Positions 27,402 to 35,771 of a stretch of DNA of 64,000 nt are shown here, piece by piece. Below the pieces are notes generated by a model. That model made no database searches. It saw only the letters and a program-made list of their open reading frames with translations, and was not told the origin of the DNA. Numbering within the stretch: the first letter of the stretch is position 1; each line of letters opens with the position of its first letter. Source of the stretch: Scandinavium goeteborgense (GTDB lineage Bacteria > Pseudomonadota > Gammaproteobacteria > Enterobacterales > Enterobacteriaceae); assembly GCF_003935895.2 (NCBI RefSeq), contig NZ_CP054058.1, positions 1,798,001-1,862,000 on the forward strand. The letters run 5' to 3'. A program made the translations under genes and the position numbers.

Positions 27402-27480
27402 GCATCAATTGCCGCCCCTCTCGGGCGGCAAAACTTGCATCCGTCTGCCAGACTGGTTATAAGGTGCACCCTGGTTTTCA

Positions 27481-27939
27481 ATGGCGGACATTCCTATGAG
27501 CGACACACCCTTCTGGCAAAGCAAAACTCTCGAGCAAATGACCGACGTCGAGTGGGAGTCTTTGTGCGATGGCTGCGGTCAATGTTGTCTGCATAAGCTG
27601 ATGGATGAAGACAGTGATGAAATTTACTTCACCAACGTCGCCTGTCGCCAGCTGAACATCAAAACCTGCCAGTGCCGCAACTACGAGCGTCGTTTTGAAT
27701 ATGAAGCGGACTGCATCAAACTGACCCGCGATAATCTGCCGACCTTTGAATGGTTGCCGCACACCTGCGCGTACCGCCTGCTGGCGGAAGGCAAACCGCT
27801 GCCGACGTGGCACCCGCTGCTGACGGGTTCAAAAGCGGCGATGCACGGTGAACGTATTTCAGTGCGCCATATTGCGGTGCAAGAATCGGAAGTGCGCGAC
27901 TGGGAAGATCATATTCTGAATCACCCAAATCGCGGCTAA
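27481..27939 (+). CDS. ycgN: YcgN/UPF0260 cysteine-cluster protein
   Basis: A 152-residue protein matching E. coli YcgN. The N-terminal CDGCGQCC motif (about residues 31-38), with further cysteines in VACRQL and KTCQCRNYE, resembles the CxxCxxCC zinc/iron-binding pattern of the YkgJ family. The function is unknown. A second ATG five codons in (27496) is also possible, but the first matches the family length. A strong terminator follows. Confidence 0.9.
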   Translation: MADIPMSDTPFWQSKTLEQMTDVEWESLCDGCGQCCLHKLMDEDSDEIYFTNVACRQLNIKTCQCRNYERRFEYEADCIKLTRDNLPTFEWLPHTCAYRLLAEGKPLPTWHPLLTGSKAAMHGERISVRHIAVQESEVRDWEDHILNHPNRG

Positions 27940-27953
27940 CCGTCAGATGAAGA

Positions 27954-27989
27954 AAACGCCACCCGCAGTCATGCCGGTGGCGTTTTTTT
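27954..27989 (+). terminator. Terminator between ycgN and the IutA-like receptor gene
   Basis: AAACGCCACC (27954-27963) pairs with GGTGGCGTTT (27976-27985), followed by a run of T to 27988. It may also serve the convergent receptor gene. Confidence 0.85.
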
Positions 27990-27996
27990 ATGGGTC

Positions 27997-30186
27997 TCAG
28001 AAAAGTACGGAGTAATTCAGGCCAAAAGTACGACCACGGCCTTTGTAAGTGTACAAACCCGGTGCGCCGTAGGTTGGGCTGTACAGTCCCGGAGCGCGCT
28101 GGCCCCACACGGTGGTGTACTCTTCATCCAGCAGGTTTTCCACGCTGAAGCTGACTTTACCGACTGGCAGGGTGTAGCTCCCGAGGAAATCGACGGTGTT
28201 ATAGCCGTCAATCTTATTACCGTCGTTGTCCGACACCTCAAACGTCTGGGTGCTCTGCACGCGTAAACCCCAGTCTCCCGGCGCCCAGTTAACCCATGCG
28301 CTCACCTTCGACGGGCTGGCGCTGTCTACCGTCAGCTTCTCCCATTTGCCGTTCTCACGGGTTTCCGACTTGATGGCGTTAAAGTTCGAACCGAGACTCC
28401 AGTCGCTGGCGGTAAAGAAATAATCCACCTGACCTTCGACCCCGTAAATACGACGCTTATCGTCTTCCAACGAGATGGTCATGTCGGATTTATTGATGTT
28501 GATGGTTTTATCGGACAGCGAATAATACGCCGCAACCTGAGTGCGCAGGTTGTCGCCGGTTAAACGCCAGCCCAGCTCGTACGCATTGACTTTAATCCCG
28601 TCGAGCCTGGAATCATTAACGTTCACGCTGTTGTTCAGGCGGTAATGGCCGTCAACCAGGGTGTAATTCCCGGAGCCGTAATACTTCGCCAGGTCAGGGA
28701 TTTCAAAGCCCTGTGAGAAGTTAAACCACAGTTGCTGACGGTCGGTAAGGTGGCCGAGGATCCCGGCGTTGAACAGCAGGTTGTTGTAGTCGGTTTTACC
28801 GCCCGGCACCGCATCAGCGGAGGTCGCTTTCCCGTTGGCGATTGCCTGTTGCTGCGTGTAACCGATAAAGTCGTCGACCTTGTTTTCGGTGTACTGATAA
28901 CGCACCCCGCCGGTTAAGGTGATGGCGCTAATGTCATAGCTCGCCTGCAGGAACGGGGCGAGATTCGTGATGCTGTAGCCTGGATAACGGCCGACGTTAT
29001 AGGCGTTGTCGAGCTTCATCCCGCCACTGGCTGCGGCTTTGTCGAGATCGAAGAACTGCTGGTTAGCGTTAAACGATTCATGATCGACATCGACGCCCCA
29101 GGTCAAATTCAAGTCGTCCACCGGCTTACTGTTCAGCGTCAGCTTCCCGCCATAAAAATCGGTTTTTTGCTGGGATGCGCCAATGCTGGTGACGGCGCCT
29201 TTGCTCAGCGTTGGGAAGGGGTAGAACGTCAAGCTTTCGTCGCGATAGTAAATTTGCGCCACCAGATCCTGCCCCCAGACGTCGGTATTGGAATATTGCA
29301 GGTTAATCAGATGACGTTCCGTGCCCGGCAGGCGGTCGGAATCAAGGTTGCCCTTGTTATACGCGTCGGCGTCACCGGTCACCGCCGAGAAGTTTTCCCC
29401 GAGGAACAGGCCGTGTTTACCGTCTGACTGGCTCTTGTAATACTGCGTCGTTAGTTGGAGCTGCTGGTGGTCATCGATGTTAATTGTGCCAGTGCCCATG
29501 ATGTCCAGACGGTCGGAATACTGCAGGCCGGTTTGGGTGTTATCGATAATCACCTCATCGCCGTTGCCGTCATACCAGCCGCCGTAACGCTGATACGCCA
29601 CGGACAGACGACCGGAGGCGTTATCGTTGCCGCCGCTTACCGCCGCCGCGATATTTTCATCATGATCGTTATGGCTGTTAAAACCGCTTTTCCCACCGGT
29701 CTGGAATTCCACTTCAGTTTCCGGCTGGCCTTTTTTGGTGACGATATTAATCAACCCGCCGGTACTGCCGCCGCCGTACAGCGAAGTGGCCCCGGAAATG
29801 ACTTCAATGCGTGAAATGTTGAACGGATCGATGGAATCCAGTTGACGGCTGTCGCTGCGGGAAGAGTTCAGGCGCACGCCGTCCACCATCACCATCATCG
29901 AGCGTCCGCGCATATTCATGCCGTAGTTGGTGCGCCCCTGGCTGCTGACGTCCATGCCCGGGATCAGCTGCGCCAGCACCTCTTTCAACTCTTTGCCGCC
30001 CTGGACCTGCTGCTCAATGTCCGCTTGTTCAATAACCCACGTGGTTTGTGCCATATCGGCCACGGCGTGATTGGCCCGGCTGGCGGACACCACCAGCGTG
30101 TCTTCCTTTTGCGTTTCAGCCCAGGCCGAGGCGGAAAGCATAGCCAGTAAACAAGGGTTCAACATCCAAAGAGTGCTGCGCTTCAT
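27997..30186 (-). CDS. iutA: TonB-dependent siderophore receptor, aerobactin (IutA) type
   Basis: A 729-residue outer-membrane receptor. A signal peptide ends at ASAWA, followed by a TonB box (DTLVVSAS), the plug domain with KELKEVLAQLIPGMDV, RTNYGMNMRGR and SLYGGGSTGGLINIVTKKG, and a 22-strand barrel ending in GRTFGLNYSVLF with terminal Phe. The plug and the C-terminal WGQRAP-YSP region are very close to plasmid and Shigella IutA as I remember it, so ferric aerobactin is the likely ligand. No iucABCD genes are nearby, so it probably scavenges a siderophore made by others. The ATG at 30186 is chosen because it starts a normal signal peptide; upstream ATGs overlap the Fur box. Confidence 0.9.
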   Translation of the reverse strand: MKRSTLWMLNPCLLAMLSASAWAETQKEDTLVVSASRANHAVADMAQTTWVIEQADIEQQVQGGKELKEVLAQLIPGMDVSSQGRTNYGMNMRGRSMMVMVDGVRLNSSRSDSRQLDSIDPFNISRIEVISGATSLYGGGSTGGLINIVTKKGQPETEVEFQTGGKSGFNSHNDHDENIAAAVSGGNDNASGRLSVAYQRYGGWYDGNGDEVIIDNTQTGLQYSDRLDIMGTGTINIDDHQQLQLTTQYYKSQSDGKHGLFLGENFSAVTGDADAYNKGNLDSDRLPGTERHLINLQYSNTDVWGQDLVAQIYYRDESLTFYPFPTLSKGAVTSIGASQQKTDFYGGKLTLNSKPVDDLNLTWGVDVDHESFNANQQFFDLDKAAASGGMKLDNAYNVGRYPGYSITNLAPFLQASYDISAITLTGGVRYQYTENKVDDFIGYTQQQAIANGKATSADAVPGGKTDYNNLLFNAGILGHLTDRQQLWFNFSQGFEIPDLAKYYGSGNYTLVDGHYRLNNSVNVNDSRLDGIKVNAYELGWRLTGDNLRTQVAAYYSLSDKTININKSDMTISLEDDKRRIYGVEGQVDYFFTASDWSLGSNFNAIKSETRENGKWEKLTVDSASPSKVSAWVNWAPGDWGLRVQSTQTFEVSDNDGNKIDGYNTVDFLGSYTLPVGKVSFSVENLLDEEYTTVWGQRAPGLYSPTYGAPGLYTYKGRGRTFGLNYSVLF

Positions 30187-30237
30187 CGTTATCCATTTCC
30201 CGATAGTCGTAACAGAAGGTAATAATGTGTCAATATT

Positions 30238-30256
30238 GATAATAATTATCGTTATG
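30238..30256. promoter_or_regulatory. Fur box between receptor and reductase genes
   Basis: GATAATAATTATCGTTATG matches 15 of 19 positions of the Fur consensus GATAATGATAATCATTATC. It lies 52 bp before the iutA-like start and 141 bp before the divergent siderophore-interacting gene, so iron could repress both. Confidence 0.75.
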
Positions 30257-30396
30257 ATATTCATTCTGTTTACACTGGCAACTCATTTTGTCATATTTGT
30301 TTTCATTATCTCCATGATTTACCCACACTTTGTGGCGGTATTCCGCGCGTCGTCAGACAGCACTGGAACGCCGTTTCCCTCGACAGGAGTCGTGAT

Positions 30397-31266
30397 ATGG
30401 CCGCGGGCTATCGTATTTTTAACGTCGTCTTAGCGCGACGGATTCAGATTTCGCCATCACTTTTACGCTGCGTGTTTACCGGGCGTGATGTGGCGCAGAT
30501 GAAACATGAATCGCCGGATCAACGCATCAAACTGCTCTTCGCCGCTGAGGGGGAAGAAACGGCCACCATGTCGGTGAGCGACAGCTGGTATCAGGATTAT
30601 CTGGCGCTGCCGAAAGCGAAACGCCCGGTGATGCGCACCTACACGCTGCGCGAACTGCGGCTGGATGCGCAGGAAGTGGACGTGGAATTTGTACTGCACG
30701 GTGACGGCGGGCCAGCGTCACGTTGGGCAACGCACGCCACGCCGGGTGATGCACTGCAAATGGTGGCCCCGAATGGTGCCTCTGACGAGAACAGCGGCGG
30801 ATATGAATGGCTGGACAACGACAGCCTGCGGCAGGCACTGCTGATTGCTGACGAAACGGCGCTGCCTGCGGCAATGGGGATTCTGGAGCAGCTGGCGAAA
30901 AAACCGAATCCGCCGTGCGTGCACGCCTTTTTCACGGTGCCGCATGAGGCGGATTTTCAACCGCAGGTGTTCCCATTCGCCGACGTACGCTGGCTGGCGC
31001 GCGACAGGCAGGATGATTTGCTGAGTACGGTAGAACGTGAAGTGACGCTCCCGGCGTATGCGCTGGCGGGCGAGCAGTCGACGGAAGAGCACAGTCTGGA
31101 TGGATCGCTGCTGTGGGAAAGGGCGAGTGAGGCCGCGGGTTTTCAGGCCTGGGTGGCGGCGGAATCAACGCTGGTGAAAAACCTGCGTCGCAGCCTGATT
31201 GAGAAACAGCAGCTCAACCGAGAGTGTGCGAGCTTTATGGCGTACTGGGCGCAGGGAAGGGCATGA
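30397..31266 (+). CDS. Siderophore-interacting FAD protein (ViuB/YqjH-type ferric-siderophore reductase)
   Basis: A 289-residue protein of the SIP family. These flavoenzymes reduce ferric siderophores in the cytoplasm to release iron. The FAD-binding segment MRTYTLRE (about residues 78-85) fits the R-x-Y-T signature and HGDGGPASRWA follows. The NAD(P)H-binding half has DETALPAAMGIL (about 151-162) and ends with AESTLVKNLRR and FMAYWAQG. ATG at 30397 has AGGAG ten bases before. It is divergent from the IutA-like receptor and shares the Fur-box region, so the pair forms an uptake-and-release unit. Confidence 0.88.
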   Translation: MAAGYRIFNVVLARRIQISPSLLRCVFTGRDVAQMKHESPDQRIKLLFAAEGEETATMSVSDSWYQDYLALPKAKRPVMRTYTLRELRLDAQEVDVEFVLHGDGGPASRWATHATPGDALQMVAPNGASDENSGGYEWLDNDSLRQALLIADETALPAAMGILEQLAKKPNPPCVHAFFTVPHEADFQPQVFPFADVRWLARDRQDDLLSTVEREVTLPAYALAGEQSTEEHSLDGSLLWERASEAAGFQAWVAAESTLVKNLRRSLIEKQQLNRECASFMAYWAQGRA

Positions 31267-31273
31267 CGAGACA

Positions 31274-31306
31274 TTGTAGGCCTGGCAAGCAGAGCGCCGC
31301 CGGGCA
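31274..31306. repeat. REP-element half
   Basis: TTGTAGGCCTGGCAAGC-AGAGCGCCGCCGGGCA closely follows the enterobacterial REP sequence (GTAGGCC...GCAAGCG...GCCGCCGGGC) just after the siderophore-reductase stop codon. Confidence 0.75.
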
Positions 31307-31317
31307 TATAAAGATTC

Positions 31318-31358
31318 CTGCAGCCTGATGCCCTCATCCCGGCCCTCTCCCACAGGGG
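31318..31358. repeat. Partial CCCTCTCCC-type repeat
   Basis: GCCTGATGCCCTCATCCCGG followed by CCCTCTCCCACAGGGGG belongs to the same family as the repeats at 24303-24435 and 40785-40911, but the right arm is cut where AT-rich sequence begins, suggesting that the islet boundary truncated it. Confidence 0.6.
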
Positions 31359-31674
31359 GAAATATCAAATAAATTGAAGTTGATGTGAGAAAATATAAGA
31401 AATAAGGTATTGATTTTTTAACGTCTTTATTGCCTTGTTGAGAAAAAATAGTCGATACGCTCATGCTGAAGAATGGACCTCACATTTTCCCGGATGTGCG
31501 TTATGAAATGTAGTTGGCAAACTGGAGCGAAAAAATAGGCCGGGACACAAAAAGAGAACTCCGAAAAACCTAATCCTTTTATGTCGCATCAATATTGAGT
31601 GATAATATTAGACGCTATCGCAAAATAAATAACGCGGACAAAAAGTAATTATTCACACAATCAATAAAAGAGAG

Positions 31675-31713
31675 CCTCCTATCTTCTATCATTATAGAAA
31701 TAGGAGGTTTTTT
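31675..31713 (+). terminator. Strong intrinsic terminator with no visible upstream gene
   Basis: CCTCCTAT (31675-31682) and TTCTAT (31684-31689) pair with ATAGAA (31694-31699) and ATAGGAGG (31700-31707), a 14-bp stem with one bulged base, followed by six T (31708-31713). Confidence 0.8.
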
Positions 31714-31820
31714 GGGTTCCCAATGATTGATTGATAAAAGCATGACCGCCATCACAAATTATAACCATCATGTAATATACACGTATGTCACTAATATTAA
31801 ATGTGGCATAGGGATATTAC

Positions 31821-32525
31821 ATGTATCACAGCAATTTGATTATCAGTAGGATTGAGTCAGACAGAGCGCTAGCTCTAAAGCTGGATCATGCTTTCACTGG
31901 GGTAATGGAAGGCGTAGAGCAACAATTTAGTACAATTGGCGACGGACTAAAACGATTGAGTTATTACGCCTCATGTCTAACTGATAACTATAAAGATGTA
32001 TGCACGACTATGGCTGAGGAAGATATTCGTTTTCTCTATGGTATAGCTCAACTTATTAAGAAACGAAAAATAATATCAGATATGATAAAAATTTATATTG
32101 ATGAATTATTGAAAAAAAGAAGCCCTGAGAACATAACATCAATACAAAGAAATCTCCTGAATTTAAATGTTCATATTTCAAAAGGGCAACTAACAAAAGC
32201 TGGACTTATTTACTCAACAACCAGCGCTATTTGTTATAGTTTAAGCCTGAATGCTTCAATTGATATGGCAATAACAAAAATGATAGCCAAAGCCAGTTCT
32301 GCCGCTGTCACTGCCTTTGGGTTGTACGGTATAGTTCAGCAAGCTTCGGAAAGTGCAAATAGATTAAAGAGATTAGCTCCGCAATATTATAAGGCATTAT
32401 GTTTACATGATCTTGAAATGATGTATTTTTTAATTGAGCCTGTTATAGAAAAAAGTAGATATATAAAAGAAACTAATGCAACCAATACCGATATTGCCTA
32501 TGCTATATCAAGGATGATGCGATAA
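31821..32525 (+). CDS. Unknown protein with two membrane segments, candidate T6SS pore-forming effector
   Basis: A 234-residue protein I do not recognise by sequence alone. No signal peptide. The first half is helical and charged. Two weakly hydrophobic, small-residue-rich segments lie at about 127-143 (AGLIYSTTSAICYSLSL) and 156-173 (AKASSAAVTAFGLYGIVQ), a hairpin of the kind seen in pore-forming toxins. The C-terminal part (RLAPQYYKALCLHDLEMMYFLIEP) looks conserved in style. Codon use is strongly AT-rich, unlike the flanks. Its stop overlaps the next start (TAATG), and an hcp gene follows. By architecture it resembles the Ssp6 effector and Sip6 immunity pair of Serratia T6SS; this is inference. 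The RBS is AGGGA. Confidence 0.6.
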   Translation: MYHSNLIISRIESDRALALKLDHAFTGVMEGVEQQFSTIGDGLKRLSYYASCLTDNYKDVCTTMAEEDIRFLYGIAQLIKKRKIISDMIKIYIDELLKKRSPENITSIQRNLLNLNVHISKGQLTKAGLIYSTTSAICYSLSLNASIDMAITKMIAKASSAAVTAFGLYGIVQQASESANRLKRLAPQYYKALCLHDLEMMYFLIEPVIEKSRYIKETNATNTDIAYAISRMMR

Positions 32526-32725
32526 TGAAAGCATTTCTCCGAAGATGGGCTAAACATGAATGCGTTGATTTCATGATGACTTATGGCGCAAATTTTATAG
32601 TTTTAATTATAGCGGTAGTTATTGCAAGTTATATCGAAAATGTAATCACAGCCATTTCAATTATTGGCGCTATCGCTGTTGTGGTTAATGCTGTAGCGCT
32701 ATATATTCATATCCGAATGAAATAA
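32525..32725 (+). CDS. Small two-helix membrane protein, candidate immunity protein
   Basis: A 66-residue protein with a short charged N-terminus (MKAFLRRWAKHE), two predicted transmembrane helices (about residues 22-37 and 41-61) and a basic tail (HIRMK). It begins on the last base of the preceding stop codon (TAATG), so translation is coupled to the upstream gene. A small inner-membrane partner tightly coupled to a membrane-active protein fits an immunity protein. The family is not recognised. Its stop is followed directly by the hcp ribosome site AAGAAGG. Confidence 0.6.
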   Translation: MKAFLRRWAKHECVDFMMTYGANFIVLIIAVVIASYIENVITAISIIGAIAVVVNAVALYIHIRMK

Positions 32726-32755
32726 GAAGGAAAAAAAGTAACAATTCCAGCATAT

Positions 32756-33217
32756 ATGTGGCTGACAGACGAAAATAATTCCCCTATTGTTGGTCCTTGC
32801 GTAATGCCGACTCGGTTGGGATCATTTGAACTTAAGTCATTCTCTCATAATATATGGATACCAACGGACAGTAATACCGGAAAGCTAACAGGTACACGAA
32901 TCCACCGGCCCATTACTTTTGAGAAAGAATTTGATAGAGCAACACCTTTACTATACCGCGCATTGTGCCAAGGAAGAATTTTAAAGAGCGCCACAATAAA
33001 AATGTATCATATCGTTGAGGCAGGGATAGAAGTTGAATACTTCAACATAAGTATGGAGAACGTTAAAATAGTATCCGCAACACCTTTGCTTGCACCAACT
33101 GGAAATGTCAGCACTCATATTGAAGAAATTCAGATACGTTATGAGACTATTACGTGGTTAAATATTGATGGGCATATAATCTTCAAAGATGCCTGGAACG
33201 AAAGAGCGACCGCATAA
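32756..33217 (+). CDS. hcp: Orphan Hcp-family T6SS tube protein, normal start codon missing
   Basis: The reading frame matches enterobacterial Hcp: IPTDSNTGKLTGTRIH, then FEKEFDRATPLLYRALCQG, VEYFN, the RYETITW strand and the hallmark ending DAWNERATA. Hcp hexamers form the T6SS inner tube and carry small effectors. The family N-terminus M-x-IPAYMWLTD is encoded from 32738, but the codon at the expected start is GTA, seven bases after AAGG. The frame is open upstream only to the previous gene's stop, so the first usable start is ATG at 32756, losing six residues of the first beta strand. The gene may be translated poorly or be decaying. No other T6SS genes are in the window. Confidence 0.8.
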   Translation: MWLTDENNSPIVGPCVMPTRLGSFELKSFSHNIWIPTDSNTGKLTGTRIHRPITFEKEFDRATPLLYRALCQGRILKSATIKMYHIVEAGIEVEYFNISMENVKIVSATPLLAPTGNVSTHIEEIQIRYETITWLNIDGHIIFKDAWNERATA

Positions 33218-33231
33218 CTCTATGAATATGC

Positions 33232-33260
33232 AAAAAGGGATTCCAACTGGATTCCCTTTT
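33232..33260 (+). terminator. Terminator after hcp
   Basis: AAAAGGGA (33233-33240) pairs with TCCCTTTT (33253-33260) with further imperfect pairing (TTCCA/TGGAT) inside the loop. It ends the three-gene islet transcript. Confidence 0.65.
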
Positions 33261-33265
33261 CCATC

Positions 33266-33294
33266 GGCTCCCTCTCCCTAGAGGAGAGGGAGCC
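33266..33294. repeat. CCCTCTCC-type palindrome at the right edge of the islet
   Basis: GGCTCCCTCTCC (33266-33277) and GGAGAGGGAGCC (33283-33294) are a perfect 12-bp inverted repeat, related to the repeats at 24303-24435, 31318-31358 and 40785-40911. Confidence 0.7.
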
Positions 33295-33300
33295 GACACT

Positions 33301-33328
33301 AAAACGGCAATCTCAGGATTGCCGTTTT
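33301..33328 (-). terminator. Bidirectional terminator after dsbB
   Basis: AAAACGGCAAT (33301-33311) and ATTGCCGTTTT (33318-33328) form an 11-bp stem with loop CTCAGG, just after the dsbB stop. Confidence 0.8.
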
Positions 33329-33332
33329 GCGT

Positions 33333-33863
33333 TTACCTTCCGAAGAGGTCGCGCTTTTTCGGTTTGAACGGCTGGGCAATCAACACCAGAAGGCCGATGA
33401 CCAGGAAGACGACAAAAATCCCCACCAGCCATTGTGGCATTTCCAGGGTCAGGAATGACCACTGACGCTCGGCGCAATCACCAGACGCCACAAACACCTG
33501 CGGCAGCCACTTATCCAGCGGCAGCCAGCTCGGGAAGCGAGCGGCAAAGTCGCAGGTCTGGAACGGGGACGGATGGAGCTGGATCATGGTGTGTTCCCAC
33601 GCCAGCTGAACGCCACGCCAGGCGCTGTAAATCCAAATCAAAATACCGGCATAACGCAGCGGTGATTGCGGGGCGATGGCACCGACAATGCCTGCACCCA
33701 TCACGCCGAACAATGCGCTGCGCTCATAGATACACAGTACGCAAGGCTTCAGCAGCATCACGTGCTGGAACCACAGCGCCACCATCTCCAGCGCAAACGC
33801 AGTTAACGCCAGTAATAACCACGCTCCGCGACCGCGTGAGCACTGGTTTAAAAATCGCAACAT
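33333..33863 (-). CDS. dsbB: Disulfide-bond formation protein DsbB
   Basis: A 176-residue four-helix inner-membrane protein that reoxidises periplasmic DsbA and passes electrons to quinones. The two cysteine pairs are present, C41/C44 (KPCVLC) and C104/C130 (QTCDF and SGDCAE). ATG at 33863 is chosen over an ATG two codons upstream because the AGGGAA ribosome site is six bases away and the length equals E. coli DsbB. It lies downstream of nhaB on the same strand. Confidence 0.96.
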   Translation of the reverse strand: MLRFLNQCSRGRGAWLLLALTAFALEMVALWFQHVMLLKPCVLCIYERSALFGVMGAGIVGAIAPQSPLRYAGILIWIYSAWRGVQLAWEHTMIQLHPSPFQTCDFAARFPSWLPLDKWLPQVFVASGDCAERQWSFLTLEMPQWLVGIFVVFLVIGLLVLIAQPFKPKKRDLFGR

Positions 33864-33961
33864 AATCATTTCCCTGGAACATGCTAAGACACCGCAGTGT
33901 AAACGAAAACATTTACCGCGCCACTATGCAGGTGTGAATAATTAAGTAAAAGGGAATGAAT

Positions 33962-33983
33962 CGCCCGGAAAAGGGTCCGGGCG
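33962..33983 (-). terminator. Hairpin between nhaB and dsbB
   Basis: CGCCCGGA (33962-33969) and TCCGGGCG (33976-33983) form an eight-bp GC-rich stem just after the nhaB stop. No strong T-run follows on either strand, so it may be a weak terminator or an RNA-stabilising hairpin. Confidence 0.5.
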
Positions 33984-33998
33984 TTATTCAGAGGGCGT

Positions 33999-35555
33999 TT
34001 AATGGACAGGCAGAGAGGCGCTCGATATCCAGCCGTGGGCCGTCATCCAGTCGGTGAAAGGCATCAGCGTCATCTCTACGCACAGCAGGCCAACAATCGT
34101 CAGCACGATGGTGTAAGGCAGCGCCATCCACACCATCCGGCCATACGAGAGGCGAATCAGCGGCGCGAGGGCCGACGTCAGCAGGAACAGGAATGCCGCC
34201 TGACCGTTCGGTGTCGCCACCGAAGGCAGATTGGTGCCAGTGTTAATCGCCACCGCCAGCATTTCAAACTGCGGCAGAGAAATCGCCCCGTTCTCCAGCG
34301 CGGATTTCGCCTCGTTGATATACACCGTACCGACAAACACATTATCGGAAATTGACGAGAGCAAGCCATTGAACAGATAAAACAGCGACAGCTGCGCGTG
34401 CGGTGACGCCTGCAATACGTAGCTGATGATCGGCTCAAACAGATGCTGGTCGATAATCACCGCCACTACGGCAAAAAATACGGTCAGCAGGGCGGTAAAC
34501 GGCAGGGCTTCGGTGAACGCTTTGCCGATGGCATGTTCATCGGTCACGCCGGTCAGCGAGGTCGCAAAGATAATCACCGTCAGGCCAATCAGGCCCACTT
34601 CCGCCAGATGCAGCGCCAGGGCGATAACCAGCCAGACGCCGATAATGCCTTGAATCACAAGCTTGAGCGTTTCCTGACGCGTACGCTCCTCGCTGCTTTT
34701 CACGTCAAAATCTTTCAGTACGGCGCGCACGCTGGTTGGCAGTTGTTCGCCATAGCCGAACAGTTTGAATTTTTCGACCAGCAGGCAGGTTAACAGGCCA
34801 CAGAAGAACACCGGCAGCGTGACCGGCAGCATACGCAGGAAGAACTCGCCAAAATGCCAACCCACGGCTTTGGCGATAATCAGGTTTTGCGGTTCACCCA
34901 CCATCGTCATCACGCCACCGAGCGCCGTACCCACACCGGCGTGCATCATCAGGCTTCGCAGGAAACTGCGGAACTGCTCGAGCACTTCTTTATTGTGGAT
35001 GTCGATATGGCTGTCATCGAGCATGTCGCTATCGGTCGGACGCGCTGACGCCACCCGATGATAGATGCCGTAAAACCCGACCGCGACGCTGATGATCACC
35101 GCCACCACGGTCAACGCATCCAGGAACGCCGATAAAAATGCGGAAGCGAGGCAGAAGGCTACCGACAGCAGCATCTTGCTTTGAATAGTCAGCAACAGGC
35201 GGGTGAAAATGAACAGCAACAGCTGCTTCATAAAATAGATGCCCGCAACCATGAAGATCAGCAAAAGCAGCACTTCGAGGTTACTGGCAATTTCTTCACG
35301 CACGTGTTCGGCGCTAGTCATGCCCACCATCACGCCTTCAATCGCCAGCAGGCCGCCGGGAAGAAGGGGATAGCATTTCAGCGCCATTGCCAGCGTAAAG
35401 ATAAACTCCGCCACCAGTAACCAACCCGCGACAAACGGATCAATGAAAAAGACTACAGGGTTGATAACCAAAAACAGCAGGAGTGTCAGTTTGTACCAGT
35501 TCGGTGACTGACCGAGAAAATTGCGCCATAGCGCACGAGAGGTTGATATATCCAC
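33999..35555 (-). CDS. nhaB: Na+/H+ antiporter NhaB
   Basis: A 518-residue integral membrane protein with about 12 helices, five residues longer than E. coli NhaB. It exchanges internal Na+ for external H+ and supports sodium and pH homeostasis. Conserved stretches include [21 protein letters not shown] (about residues 129-149) and [12 protein letters not shown]. It is divergent from fadR, the usual enteric order. Confidence 0.95.
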   Translation of the reverse strand: MDISTSRALWRNFLGQSPNWYKLTLLLFLVINPVVFFIDPFVAGWLLVAEFIFTLAMALKCYPLLPGGLLAIEGVMVGMTSAEHVREEIASNLEVLLLLIFMVAGIYFMKQLLLFIFTRLLLTIQSKMLLSVAFCLASAFLSAFLDALTVVAVIISVAVGFYGIYHRVASARPTDSDMLDDSHIDIHNKEVLEQFRSFLRSLMMHAGVGTALGGVMTMVGEPQNLIIAKAVGWHFGEFFLRMLPVTLPVFFCGLLTCLLVEKFKLFGYGEQLPTSVRAVLKDFDVKSSEERTRQETLKLVIQGIIGVWLVIALALHLAEVGLIGLTVIIFATSLTGVTDEHAIGKAFTEALPFTALLTVFFAVVAVIIDQHLFEPIISYVLQASPHAQLSLFYLFNGLLSSISDNVFVGTVYINEAKSALENGAISLPQFEMLAVAINTGTNLPSVATPNGQAAFLFLLTSALAPLIRLSYGRMVWMALPYTIVLTIVGLLCVEMTLMPFTDWMTAHGWISSASLPVH

Positions 35556-35771
35556 GACAGATTTCCGATCCCGTCAAAAGTAAGCAAATTACTGGAAGTG
35601 AACCATGAAGTATCCGCCCTGAAGCCGCTGCAAGCAAGCAAAGCCGGGGAGAACTAAATTTTAAAATAAAACAGCGATCCCCTTTTAATTGCGGCGATGC
35701 GCTATCTGCCCCTTATCGGCTCTGGTATGATGAGTTCATTATTAGCAACGCTGTATAATGGAAATCTCACT

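Larger units (their letters stand above)
31267..31820. other. Intergenic region at the left edge of the AT-rich islet
   Basis: About 550 bp without a convincing ORF. The first 90 bp hold remnants of two repeat families. From about 31365 the sequence becomes strongly AT-rich, marking the left edge of the acquired islet. A strong terminator at 31675-31713 has no gene in front of it, and an extended -10-like TGATAATAT (31600-31608) lies about 100 bp before it, so a short RNA could be made here. Confidence 0.5.

Noticed and set aside
27409-27431. Terminator after ycgM
   Set aside because: The GC-rich hairpin is real, but no T-run follows on either strand, so it may only be an RNA-stabilising structure between ycgM and ycgN.
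28732-30150. Series of plus-strand frames across the IutA-like gene
   Set aside because: They are the mirror of a highly conserved receptor on the minus strand, with no ribosome sites and no recognisable domains.
31267-33300. Prophage remnant
   Set aside because: No integrase, tRNA or att-like direct repeats or phage structural genes are seen; the Hcp similarity explains the tail-tube-like gene.
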